Positions 33,001-39,660 of a DNA stretch of 42,517 bases are shown here, piece after piece. Position numbers and translations under genes: made by a program. Origin of the DNA: Sebaldella sp. (lineage in GTDB: Bacteria; Fusobacteriota; Fusobacteriia; Fusobacteriales; Leptotrichiaceae); assembly GCA_018058425.1 (NCBI GenBank), contig JAGOZX010000020.1, forward strand, positions 1-42,517. Direction: 5' to 3'. Every line of letters begins with the position of its first letter. The first letter of the stretch is position 1. Below the pieces are notes generated by a model that saw only the letters and a list, made by a program, of their open reading frames with translations, did not search any database and was not told where the DNA came from.

Positions 33001-35355
33001 CCAGGAACAGAATTTCAATCAGGAACAGCATCACCATCATTTGGCGGAGGATATAGTCAAAATAATGGAGAAAGTAAATGGGTAAGTAATCAAACAAGTA
33101 TAATAGCAGAAAATGGGGGAAGTATAAAGGTAAATGAAACACTGACAAACATAGGAGCTATTGTAGGAAGTTTAAGTGATGAAAATAAATTAAGTATAGA
33201 TACAAAAAATCTTGTAATTGGAAACTTAGAGGATTATAATAGAGGAGAGAATTCAGGAGCACAGATAAGTGGAATAGGTGGGAAAACACCAGCACCACAA
33301 ACATCAATACAGTATGGAAGTCATGATAAAGAACAGAATACAAATGCAACATTTGTGAATACAGAAGTAACAGAAAATGGAGTAAAATTAGATTTAGATA
33401 AATTAGGAATAAATACAGATATTGCTAAAGCTCAGGTAGTGACAAAAGATGAGGTAGTAGATCAAATAAATACAACATTACATACTGACTTGATAAATAC
33501 AACTACAAGAAATCAAGTAATAATGGATATAAATGGTCTAATCAATTTACCAGGAGATGTAATAAAAGCTGCATTAGCAGTTGATAAAAATGAAGGAAGC
33601 AATTTCTTAGATAACTTAGTTGGAACATTGAGATCTACAGATAGTGATATGAATAATACACTAACAATGAAAGATAAGTATAAGAAGTTCAATGAGAATA
33701 AAGATTTAACAAACGAAGAAAAAGCAGCGGGAGCTTTAATGCTAGCAAATGATTCTGCAAACGGACTAAGAGAAACTTTTGGAATAGATAAAGATACTCC
33801 AATGCTTATTTTATTTGCAGATGAATCAAAAGGACAAGAAGCAGGAGCTTTTTATAAAGAAGATGGAAGTTTATTAATATTCTTAGATCCAAGTAAAATA
33901 GATATGTCAAATTCAAAAGAGGTATATAATGGTTTAATGTATGAAATGAATCATTTTAATCCAAGTAATCCTTATACTTATAATCAGAGCGAAAAGAATG
34001 TGTCTCAAGGTTATGGATTAGAAGAAGATTTTACATCAATAGGAAGAAAGCCAATAAGTGGAAATGGAAATAGCTTTTATGATGAGGTAATGAAAGGAAG
34101 TAGTATACTCACAGTAGGAAATGAAGTATATGGAAGAATTGATAAAAATGATTTGGATTATGCACCAGTTAGTTCTAATGAAGCAGAAAATGATTTTATT
34201 AGAAAAATGAAAGCATGTGGACCAGATTTAAAATGCCAACAAAGACTAAGTGATGCAGTTGGAGCAGTAGTAAAAAAAGAGGAAAAAACAAAACAAGAGG
34301 TAAAACCAAAACCAGGAGACAAAGGATTTATTCCAAATGTAGTTTATTGTGATAAACCATGTAAAATAGCTGAAGAGAAGAAAGAAGCGAATGCATTAGC
34401 TAAAAAGAGCGAGAAAGAAGGCGTAGCAAATGCAGCAAAATTCAATGAACCTTATAATGCATCATGGATGCCGTCACCAGATAATGGTAATGTCAAATTG
34501 ACAGAATCAGAATTAAGAAATGCAATAACAACAGCTGGAACAGCAAATACAATGGAACATATTGTAAGATTTGATTTGTTAGATCAGCTATATAATACAT
34601 CATCAGACTTTAAAAATCAGGTAGATGCAATGTCACCATATACAAGAACAAAGGCAGATGCTATGAATATGGCAATGGCAGGACTTGGAGTGGAAGATGC
34701 AAAAGAATTCCAGAAGAATGTGGGATATGTATCAATGGCCACTAACTTTATACCAGTTTATGGTGAATATAAAATGATGACTGAAGCAATAATGGGAAGA
34801 GATTTATTATCAGGAAAAGAGTTATCATTTGAAGAAAGAGCGTTAATAGGATTAGGTATAAATAAAGGAATACTAGAATTAGGAAATATATCATTAAAAC
34901 CAAAAGAAACAACGAATACTTTAACAAATCCATCACAAGAAGTAAGCATGGTGACAGCTGATGGTAAGGTAGTTAAGGTTAAGGTAGATGTGAATAATAG
35001 CAGTATTTTAAATCCTGAATATCTATATCATTATACTAATGAAAAAGGTTTAAATGGTATTTTAGAATCAGAAAAATTATTTCCATCATTAAAAGCTAAT
35101 AATCCAAAGGATGCACGATATGGGAATGGGCAATATTTATCTGATATAGCACCATATGATACAACTCCAATGTCATTGAGTTCAAAATTTATAAATGTAC
35201 CAAATAAGTATAAATACACAAATTATATAAAGATAGATGTTAAAGGACTTGAGGTTATTGAAGGAAGAAATGGAGTATTTTTAATTCCTAATGAAAGTAT
35301 TTTAAACATTAGAGGGCGAATAATTGAATATGGAAATGTAGGTGGTGGAAATTAA
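27040..35355 (+). CDS. FHA/CdiA-like two-partner-secretion exoprotein with C-terminal ART-HYD1-like toxin
   Basis: A 2771-residue protein. ATG at 27040 follows AAGGGG; an ATG at 27076 behind GGAGGAG is an equally good start 12 codons in. An extended signal peptide ends near residue 45 (IGFG-EIILNPN). The TPS domain (about 46-300) has VNDFQEFRTKDGVVFNNFG, SSPNGFYLNNTGFINF and INIDGQINGSGADVDLIAGN. Filamentous beta-helix repeats run to about 1900. A pretoxin-like region (about 2560-2605) has FIPVYGEYKMMTEAIMGRDL then LSGKELSFEERALIGLG, like PT-TG. The final 115 residues start at LYHYTNEKGLNGIL (His2664, Tyr2665), include YGNGQYLSDI and end with a beta strand, matching ART-HYD1 ADP-ribosyltransferase toxins. 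No VENN motif and no TpsB partner gene are visible. The immunity gene overlaps its 3' end. Confidence 0.92.
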   Translation: MEIKNIKRYGGEMENRKSNRVIEKIIKRNVAIAMLIGLFTNIGFGEIILNPNANQNTTIDRSQNGAATIININTPNSKNISVNDFQEFRTKDGVVFNNFGEGVGRSYLAGLMAANPNLTREQAAQLILNRVGGNNRVEIENYLEVMSNGKTDMIFSSPNGFYLNNTGFINFKDVMFTTSNVNLDANGNIMPFNIRGGDISIGREGINAEGVRYLALLSQKINIDGQINGSGADVDLIAGNFDYNPTTKQYANQGVNNNELLISSSAFGSIYGNQIKIVALNGNVGVMGDVIGERVVRINADGTIVTNRTQAKDGIEIVGKEYTQNTSTYTEGNLTINADKVTLNGNGAQAKDIYVTGDVNNNNTIYAKGNVKIDGNTKSTGQIITEKSLTIGKDLDSEELVYGAEAVSVGGNLNNKDNLQTEGNVTVAGDTNNQGKIVAGNNLDIKGNLNNLGTAYGETSVVIGKDLNNTGSLQSTGDVSAQNTVNTGKVISEKNITVKNLDNSGEVTANQKITASNIDNKTTGKINAGDTIISNGNAINQGSVRTNGSFNISGNYANYNETLVGGDLNSRDIFNSGSMKVSEKITGRGTFTNTGEILASNLDVDTLGNISNTNKIVVLEDSKLKGANITNSGYLSSTNIELETPTLINSGRIEADNKISANNTNLNNVTGGYIGSNQKLELNNSNILNQGTLESNSIELQNLFGYNNTGLIRGNDVVLTSIGNLTLTGTLHGENYLQINGLDISNNGVTTGTGYIEIKGRDITNNTELASDIIVIEGTGNVINNNIITGEDGRIIGFNITNNDLIAFSGQLGLKATNKITNSLGKAIYGGELLDLEFGDLENNRGELLSLNTINLRGNYLLNKVGTIQSSGDININVTKIDNIGEVTGLNDYEVYYETWDGQKYTEAEFNSSWAFGKEENAGSNAGRVNHFNSILNIANLQGGYNSLLDYYYGAEIRSRFVTDGEFGVAVSDTQMYPGESIKGKVKSNAITTYGNILAGTDINITANELNNIDGKISAGERAELNVTTLKNNTTLGAAIILKDGYEEVEWHGINSSTRPVRYRRLIKTGDTSYITGQASVIEARNLILNTGTLILTPEIDTASQIVNGSSTSGIAGDITKTTSTGTSNTSGIVNIVKNMDPLTEIKTSGILPIDPLSAKSSLFTTSTDQTSKYLLETRSKYINLASFYGSDYFLSRLGYDESSEWNRARRLGDAYYEYLIVTRAISDKLGTRFINGLSDKELMKAMLDNSVDVQKDLQLTVGVSLTKDQVKALKSDIIWYEYEVVDGQKVLVPKVYLSQTTLASIEVDGRNKIGGLELTAINADEIRNNGQLIGNGGVTYVNAGKVYNVTNTNELSEIKGNQVTVIATKGNIENIGGRIKGIESVVLSAENGDIINSSSKVTSVLDKGEFHKSTNDKILSVGSIESEGTTYIEGKNYLSEAGVVTGKNTIIDAKENITIGSMALNGEDKFGTNKDNFQYYKGTQYAGSEVSGTDSVILNANNDINVRGSMIGSDGTVQLTAENINIVNEKETRQLDSKSKVKRTLSSTESEMKSYQEGAVGSTIVGNNVILDAKNDINIKASNVIAVKDGIENTGGNIIATAGNNINILAETLDNSYYSKVKSSGFDTNFSSGGGGITAGVSYNKNSLEQQSNGTTVAISTLVSEGSTVLDAGNKVRTEAMQANIGEDLIIKGKNGVELLDAKETFEEKVKQKSSSIGVSVSAGFTPAQMVSTVSDISNNIKDYGFGNASQTINTLGNGFQDLRNISALTGNLRSWYEADGYIGAKGLVTDGLNNPVSGGNNLKDAAKGLVSASVTASYSQSSYESNTSGTKSVAGVINVGGNMVVQSEGDVRFVNQKITVGENIIIDAKNFEALAGENTYKNDTKSNSMGINAGYDIVNNNALGGLNASAGNSNTTSKSYDNTFISAGGTFQLTTKEDATFKGANVIADKINFDIGKNLNIISLQDEYKTHGESSNVGINVSGKLPGTEFQSGTASPSFGGGYSQNNGESKWVSNQTSIIAENGGSIKVNETLTNIGAIVGSLSDENKLSIDTKNLVIGNLEDYNRGENSGAQISGIGGKTPAPQTSIQYGSHDKEQNTNATFVNTEVTENGVKLDLDKLGINTDIAKAQVVTKDEVVDQINTTLHTDLINTTTRNQVIMDINGLINLPGDVIKAALAVDKNEGSNFLDNLVGTLRSTDSDMNNTLTMKDKYKKFNENKDLTNEEKAAGALMLANDSANGLRETFGIDKDTPMLILFADESKGQEAGAFYKEDGSLLIFLDPSKIDMSNSKEVYNGLMYEMNHFNPSNPYTYNQSEKNVSQGYGLEEDFTSIGRKPISGNGNSFYDEVMKGSSILTVGNEVYGRIDKNDLDYAPVSSNEAENDFIRKMKACGPDLKCQQRLSDAVGAVVKKEEKTKQEVKPKPGDKGFIPNVVYCDKPCKIAEEKKEANALAKKSEKEGVANAAKFNEPYNASWMPSPDNGNVKLTESELRNAITTAGTANTMEHIVRFDLLDQLYNTSSDFKNQVDAMSPYTRTKADAMNMAMAGLGVEDAKEFQKNVGYVSMATNFIPVYGEYKMMTEAIMGRDLLSGKELSFEERALIGLGINKGILELGNISLKPKETTNTLTNPSQEVSMVTADGKVVKVKVDVNNSSILNPEYLYHYTNEKGLNGILESEKLFPSLKANNPKDARYGNGQYLSDIAPYDTTPMSLSSKFINVPNKYKYTNYIKIDVKGLEVIEGRNGVFLIPNESILNIRGRIIEYGNVGGGN

Positions 35356-35638
35356 ATATCTATATATCAAATCAAATTATAATTTAGAGGGTACTCCAGT
35401 TGAAGCTTATATAGAAATGGATATAAAAAATTATGCAGTAAGATATCTTGATCTTTTAAAAGATGGAGAAGTAAGATATGCAACGGAAAATGAGGAAAGT
35501 GGCACTTTTTTGCCTTATGAGAAATTTCCAGAAATAAAAGATATTATGGGAGAGAAAGAAATAAAAGAAGTAAAAGAAATAACAAAAGGAGAATTTGAAG
35601 AGGTTTGGAGGAAATTAGTAGAAAATGAAAGAAGTTAG
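35342..35638 (+). CDS. DUF6881-like probable immunity protein
   Basis: A 98-residue protein starting at GTG 35342 (or GTG 35345), 14 bases inside the toxin gene, so it is translated with it. The sequence follows the DUF6881 plan: YLYIKSNYNLEGTPVEAY then YIEMDIKNYAVRYLDLLKDG, GEVRYATE, and ITKGEFEEVWRKL at the C-terminus. Proteins of this family often sit directly after toxins of polymorphic systems. It probably binds the ART domain of its partner. No signal peptide, consistent with action in the cytoplasm of the producer. The family call is from pattern memory; the immunity role follows from the overlap. Confidence 0.78.
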   Translation: MVEIKYLYIKSNYNLEGTPVEAYIEMDIKNYAVRYLDLLKDGEVRYATENEESGTFLPYEKFPEIKDIMGEKEIKEVKEITKGEFEEVWRKLVENERS

Positions 35639-36110
35639 GGGAGATATTATTACATTATTGAAAGAAAAAAAAATAGATGTTTTAATTCATGGATGTAACT
35701 GTATGGGGATCATGGGAAAAGGATTGGCAAAACAAATTAAAGAAACTTTTCCAGAAGCTTATAAAATAATAAAAAAAGGCAATTATCCGGGAATGATAAA
35801 TGCAGTTTTAATAGAAGATAGTTTTATTGTAAATGCATTTACACAAATAAATATAGGTAAGGCTTCTAAAAAGTATACTTCTTTAACTCCAATTAATAAT
35901 TATAAAGAAGAGCTTGAAGATACAGAAGAAAATAGGTATATATTTATTAGGGAAAGTTTGAAAAAATTGAAAAAACATTTTTCACATCTTAAGATAGGAA
36001 TACCAATGATGGGAGCTGGTCTAGCGGGTGGAAATTGGGGAATTATAAAAAATATTATAGAAGAGGAATTAATAGGTTGCAATGTGATGATAGTTTATTG
36101 GGAGAAGTAA
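35625..36110 (+). CDS. Macro-domain ADP-ribosyl hydrolase, linked to the toxin locus
   Basis: A 161-residue stand-alone macro domain. VRGDIITL (residues 4-11), LIHGCNCMGIMGKGLA (about 19-35) and IPMMGAGLAGGNWG (about 126-139) form the ADP-ribose pocket as in Poa1/TARG1-like proteins, which cut ADP-ribose from proteins, nucleic acids or ADP-ribose-1''-phosphate. It begins 14 bases inside the immunity gene, the same overlap length as between toxin and immunity gene. Co-translation with an ART toxin suggests that it reverses the toxin's modification. Its substrate, protein or nucleic acid, cannot be told from sequence. Confidence 0.92.
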   Translation: MKEVRGDIITLLKEKKIDVLIHGCNCMGIMGKGLAKQIKETFPEAYKIIKKGNYPGMINAVLIEDSFIVNAFTQINIGKASKKYTSLTPINNYKEELEDTEENRYIFIRESLKKLKKHFSHLKIGIPMMGAGLAGGNWGIIKNIIEEELIGCNVMIVYWEK

Positions 36111-36119
36111 CTACAGAAG

Positions 36120-36353
36120 ATTTATAAAAAGATACTTGAATAGATCAGATCTAAAATTTAGGATAATTGACAGACGAGAATATATTCAACCTAGAAATAA
36201 CCACCAATAGTTGTAGAAGATGCTATAAATAATGGAATCAAGATCATAGGAAAAGAAAAAGGCACTTATGAATATATTTCATCTGATATAACTGTAATTA
36301 CTAATACTTCAGGTAAAGTAATCACCGTAATGCCTAAAGGAGGGAGGGAATGA
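36120..36353 (+). pseudogene. Remnant of an orphan toxin C-terminus (DUF4258-like)
   Basis: The frame ending at 36353 reads VEDAINNGIKIIGKEKGTYEYI followed by SDITVITNTSGKVITVMPKGG, which resembles the end of DUF4258-type toxin domains (ER-x-DV-xAI-x-NG ... Y ... GKVITV). Upstream, at about 36140-36208, NRSDLKFRIIDRREYIQPRN lies in another frame and is followed by stops. So this is a displaced toxin tip broken by a frameshift, the sort of debris left when toxin tips are exchanged. Confidence 0.6.
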
Positions 36354-36426
36354 TACATATGACTTATTAGAATTGTTTATCAGTGAACCTGAATTTCCTT
36401 TAGGAGAAGAACAACAAATTTACTGA
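36352..36426 (+). pseudogene. Remnant of an immunity gene
   Basis: A 24-codon piece reading DTYDLLELFISEPEFPLGEE and ending at TGA 36424-36426, directly after the toxin remnant. It looks like the C-terminal end of an acidic immunity protein whose start has been lost. No family is assigned. Confidence 0.4.
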
Positions 36427-36475
36427 TATTAAATTAAAATAAAGTTAAGCGTAACCTTGAAATTATATATTACTG

Positions 36476-36505
36476 TGGATCGGACCCAAATTTTAGGACA
36501 ATGAT
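36476..36505 (+). repeat. IS-end-like remnant, copy 2
   Basis: TGGATCGGACCCAAATTTTAG and the following bases match 3817-3846 at 25 of 30 positions in the same orientation. It probably belongs to a lost IS3-type element that inserted in the toxin debris. Confidence 0.5.
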
Positions 36506-36532
36506 AGCGAAGAAAAGTGAAGTTTAAAGCTG

Positions 36533-36582
36533 AAAAAGCTAGCATAAATTTGAGCTATTAGGCCAAATTATGTTAGCTTTTT
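36533..36582. terminator. Strong, possibly bidirectional terminator hairpin
   Basis: AAAAAGCTAGCATAAATTTG (36533-36552) pairs with CAAATTATGTTAGCTTTTT (36564-36582) almost perfectly around an 11-base loop. A and T tracts lie on the two sides, so it can end transcripts from either strand. It separates the exoprotein locus from the accessory array. Confidence 0.8.
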
Positions 36583-36679
36583 GAATAATCATATTCCATG
36601 TGGACTTGTAAAGGGCTGGTTTAACATAAATATTTGATGAATATGAGGTGGAATAAATAAAATTATAGAAGGTGGTTTT

Positions 36680-37333
36680 ATGAAATTTGAAATAATTGAA
36701 GAGAGATATACAAAAAAGGATGCTCCAATAAAATTTATAGAGAACTTTTGTATAAACTTGATTCAGGAAATCAAACAATATTATTATGATTTAGAAGAAA
36801 ATCCATTGAAATATAGAGAAAGAACACTATCTTCTGTTGTTTTTCCAGCTTTTATGAGAACAGGAAGGAGAGCAGTTATGGAGGTGTATTATAGAAAAAA
36901 TAATAAAAGAAATTTTTTAGACTATTATATAATGGATAGTATGGGAGAAAATTCTTACTTGGTAGAATTTAAACATGGATGGTACGATGGAGGTAATAAC
37001 AAAATTATCGAATTCAATGCTAATAAATGGAACATAGTTAATGAACAAATAGAAAAACTAAAAAATGAACAGGAATGTGTTAACGAGTTTATAGACTCTG
37101 AAAAAAATATATATGGTTTATCCATGTATATGATCGTATCGCAGTCAGATGAAAAAAATCAGTTTTTTAATTATGATGAACATAAAAAAATAATAATAGA
37201 GAAATTTGAAGATTGTGAATGGATATTTGTAAAAAAATTAGCTGACGAACACGGTCTTTCAGAATTAGATGGACTATATTATCTCTCTATTACTTTAATT
37301 GGCAAAATATGTGAAATTGAAAAAAACAATTAA
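36680..37333 (+). CDS. Hypothetical protein, 217 residues, possible nuclease-like fold
   Basis: Not recognised as a named family. ATG at 36680 follows GAAGGTGG. The central part reads FLDYYIMDS then NSYLVEFKHGW (about residues 78-101), an arrangement of Asp and Glu-x-Lys on adjacent strands that recalls the PD-(D/E)XK nuclease core, followed by helices with NKWNIVNEQIEKLKNE. There is no signal peptide or membrane segment. It follows the debris of an older toxin-immunity pair and heads an array of immunity-like genes, so it may be an immunity or accessory protein using an inactive nuclease fold. Function is unknown. Confidence 0.6.
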   Translation: MKFEIIEERYTKKDAPIKFIENFCINLIQEIKQYYYDLEENPLKYRERTLSSVVFPAFMRTGRRAVMEVYYRKNNKRNFLDYYIMDSMGENSYLVEFKHGWYDGGNNKIIEFNANKWNIVNEQIEKLKNEQECVNEFIDSEKNIYGLSMYMIVSQSDEKNQFFNYDEHKKIIIEKFEDCEWIFVKKLADEHGLSELDGLYYLSITLIGKICEIEKNN

Positions 37334-37419
37334 CAGTTTATTTTAAAAGGATACAGAAATGTATAATTAAATATCTGTAAATATAAATTTGTTCAAAATA
37401 AAAAGAAATGGGGAGATTT

Positions 37420-38769
37420 GTGAAAGAAAAAAAATTAATGATATATTTCATATTTAGTATTGGATTATTTGCATGTCCTTCAGTATATGTTGGATATGTT
37501 GGGAAAAGTATACAATATCAAGTTAGTTTTGGAGGGGATTTAGTAACTTCGAAAGATTCTATAAAAGAAACTCCAAGTAAAATTTATGCTTCTTATTATG
37601 GAGAAAAAGATGAAGCAAGAGAAGTAAAAGAAGCTGATTATGAAACGTTTAAGTTATCAAAAGTAGATGTAGACTACGCCTCAGATAAGAATCATGTATA
37701 TTATAAAGGTACAATTTTAGAAAATATTGATCCGCTAACTCATGAAGTTATTTCAAATGGAGTAAAAAGTGATGGATTTGTTTTAGATAAAAATGGAATT
37801 TATTATTACGGTCAAAAATTAGATGGAGCAGATCCTAAAAGCTATAAGAAAAATGGATATTATATAATAAGCAATAATATGATTTTTGCAAAGGATAAAA
37901 AAATAAATTATGATATAGAGACATTTGAGGTCATAATTAGCGGTCAATCAAGTAATATGTGTGATGATTTGATTAGATATGGAGATACTGTGGTAAAAGA
38001 TAAAAATGGCGTTTACGTGAGTGATATTAAGACTGGAGAATCTGGCGCTGGAATTAGATATCGAAATATACAAAAACTTAATGTAGATCAAGAGACGTTT
38101 AAATATTCTGGAGGATTTCTATTTGAAGATAAAAATAACTATTATATTGCCAGAGATGGAGTTGCTTTCCTTGGTAGAACTATTTTGAATAAAAAAGAGT
38201 CAATGGTTTATTCAAAGGTAGAATTAGATGAAGGAAAAAATAAGCCATTTATGATTGTGAATAATGAAAAATTATACCAGCTATTATATTCGTATGATTA
38301 TAATCTCATCACTAAGAATAAATTGAACATTAAAGACATGGAATTGTATGCTGTGCATTATAACATCGTTCTACTGAAATTTGGTGAAAATATTTATACA
38401 TTAACAGAAGAGCCATTAGTTAAAAATAGTAAAGTTCAATCAATATTTTTTCCAAATAGAAGAACGGCGGTATTAAAAACGAAAGAAAATATAGTAGTTT
38501 ATGCTACAAGTGTCCCAAAATTCTATACAGCTAAAAATGGGATTGATTTTTCAACTTTTTTATATGTTGAACCAGGAGACGAAATTAAAATTGATAAGGA
38601 AAAGTTTGATACTGGAGTATTTATAGATAAAAATTATATGTATAGTTCTGATTTGAGTGTGAAAAAACCAATAACAAGAGAAAAATATAAAGAGTTAAAG
38701 AAGTATAAAAAAGATTTTGAAAAAGAGAGAGTAGAGTCACTTAAAGCAGTAACTATTAACGACTTTTGA
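37420..38769 (+). CDS. DKNYY-repeat putative lipoprotein
   Basis: A 449-residue exported protein. GTG at 37420, preceded by GGGGAG, is preferred to the ATG at 37408, which has no ribosome-binding site. The N-terminus is a lipoprotein-like signal: KEKK, a hydrophobic stretch, then LFAC. The body carries DKNYY-type motifs: SDKNHVYYKG, DKNGIYYYGQKL, KDKNGVYVSD and EDKNNYYIARDG, each followed about ten residues later by a D-P or D-x-x-(T/S)F pattern. The family is frequent in Fusobacteria and is often found near secreted toxins, with unknown role. A second member follows at 41105. Confidence 0.8.
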   Translation: MKEKKLMIYFIFSIGLFACPSVYVGYVGKSIQYQVSFGGDLVTSKDSIKETPSKIYASYYGEKDEAREVKEADYETFKLSKVDVDYASDKNHVYYKGTILENIDPLTHEVISNGVKSDGFVLDKNGIYYYGQKLDGADPKSYKKNGYYIISNNMIFAKDKKINYDIETFEVIISGQSSNMCDDLIRYGDTVVKDKNGVYVSDIKTGESGAGIRYRNIQKLNVDQETFKYSGGFLFEDKNNYYIARDGVAFLGRTILNKKESMVYSKVELDEGKNKPFMIVNNEKLYQLLYSYDYNLITKNKLNIKDMELYAVHYNIVLLKFGENIYTLTEEPLVKNSKVQSIFFPNRRTAVLKTKENIVVYATSVPKFYTAKNGIDFSTFLYVEPGDEIKIDKEKFDTGVFIDKNYMYSSDLSVKKPITREKYKELKKYKKDFEKERVESLKAVTINDF

Positions 38770-38804
38770 TGATTAAATAATTAAATGAAGGGGTGCGAAA
38801 TATT

Positions 38805-39659
38805 ATGAAAAATAAAAAAAATAATGAAATTGAGAAAGATATTTTTCAAAATAATAATATTTATCCTTATAACTGCAAAATAAAGGATCATTTTAAAAAT
38901 TATTATGACACAGTATTTGTTGGACTTTTGCCATTTTTTACAATGAAAAATTCAGAGAACTTAACTGATAATTTTAAAAGAACTAAGAAAATAACTTATG
39001 AGGAACTGGTGGAGGATTTTGAAGAGCTAAAAAAGATATCAAGTGATCATAAGGAAATATATATGTATAATGGAGATGAATTTCCGACAGAGAAAGACAT
39101 TATTGATAATGGAAAGACAGTTTCTTGGGATTTAATTGTTCAAGGAGTGGATTTAAATGACAAAAGCGAGCTAAACAGAGGACTAAGAACTTCGATAGGA
39201 GCTTTGAAAAAAGAATATCGAAAAGAAGAAATTGCAGAAAAAATAAGTAATTATTCCACTGAAAATTCTATTTATCATCCAGTGGAAGGACATTTTGACA
39301 TTTTTGTAAAAATTGCAATGTATAAAATATTTAAATTATTCAGCAAAAATGAAGTAAAAATCGTACAAGAATTTTATGATGAAGAAAAATTAGTATTTTT
39401 GGATAAGATAACTGAAGAAGAATTTTGTGAAGAGATAAGTATAAAGGATTATCACATTTATTCAGAGGATAAAGAAATCTTATTTACTATTGACTGGGAC
39501 AGCTTCTTTTTTATAGTTGGAACAAAGAAGAAGTCAATGATGGAAAAAATAATTTTGAATAATTTAATTGATGGGTTTTTATGTGATAATGAAACAGATC
39601 ATGATTGGGATTTTAAACCTGGTGAATTGGAAGATATAAGAAGACAAATGGAGGAATGA
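38805..39659 (+). CDS. DUF2711-like protein, candidate immunity protein
   Basis: A 284-residue soluble protein. The ATG at 38805 follows AAGGGG; an upstream GTG at 38793 lies inside that signal. The pattern TVFVGLLPFFTM (near residue 30), NGKTVSWDLIVQGV, SELNRGLRTSIGALKKEYR and IYSEDKEILFTIDWDSFFF fits what I remember of DUF2711, a family seen in toxin-immunity neighbourhoods. No membrane segment. It starts about 45 bases after the DKNYY gene and is one base from the next gene, so the array is likely cotranscribed. Confidence 0.6.
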   Translation: MKNKKNNEIEKDIFQNNNIYPYNCKIKDHFKNYYDTVFVGLLPFFTMKNSENLTDNFKRTKKITYEELVEDFEELKKISSDHKEIYMYNGDEFPTEKDIIDNGKTVSWDLIVQGVDLNDKSELNRGLRTSIGALKKEYRKEEIAEKISNYSTENSIYHPVEGHFDIFVKIAMYKIFKLFSKNEVKIVQEFYDEEKLVFLDKITEEEFCEEISIKDYHIYSEDKEILFTIDWDSFFFIVGTKKKSMMEKIILNNLIDGFLCDNETDHDWDFKPGELEDIRRQMEE

Positions 39660-39660
39660 T

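Noticed and set aside
35625..36110. DarTG-type toxin-antitoxin pair on its own
   Set aside because: The macro domain lacks a DarT-type partner gene next to it; its overlap partner is the immunity gene of the secreted ART toxin.
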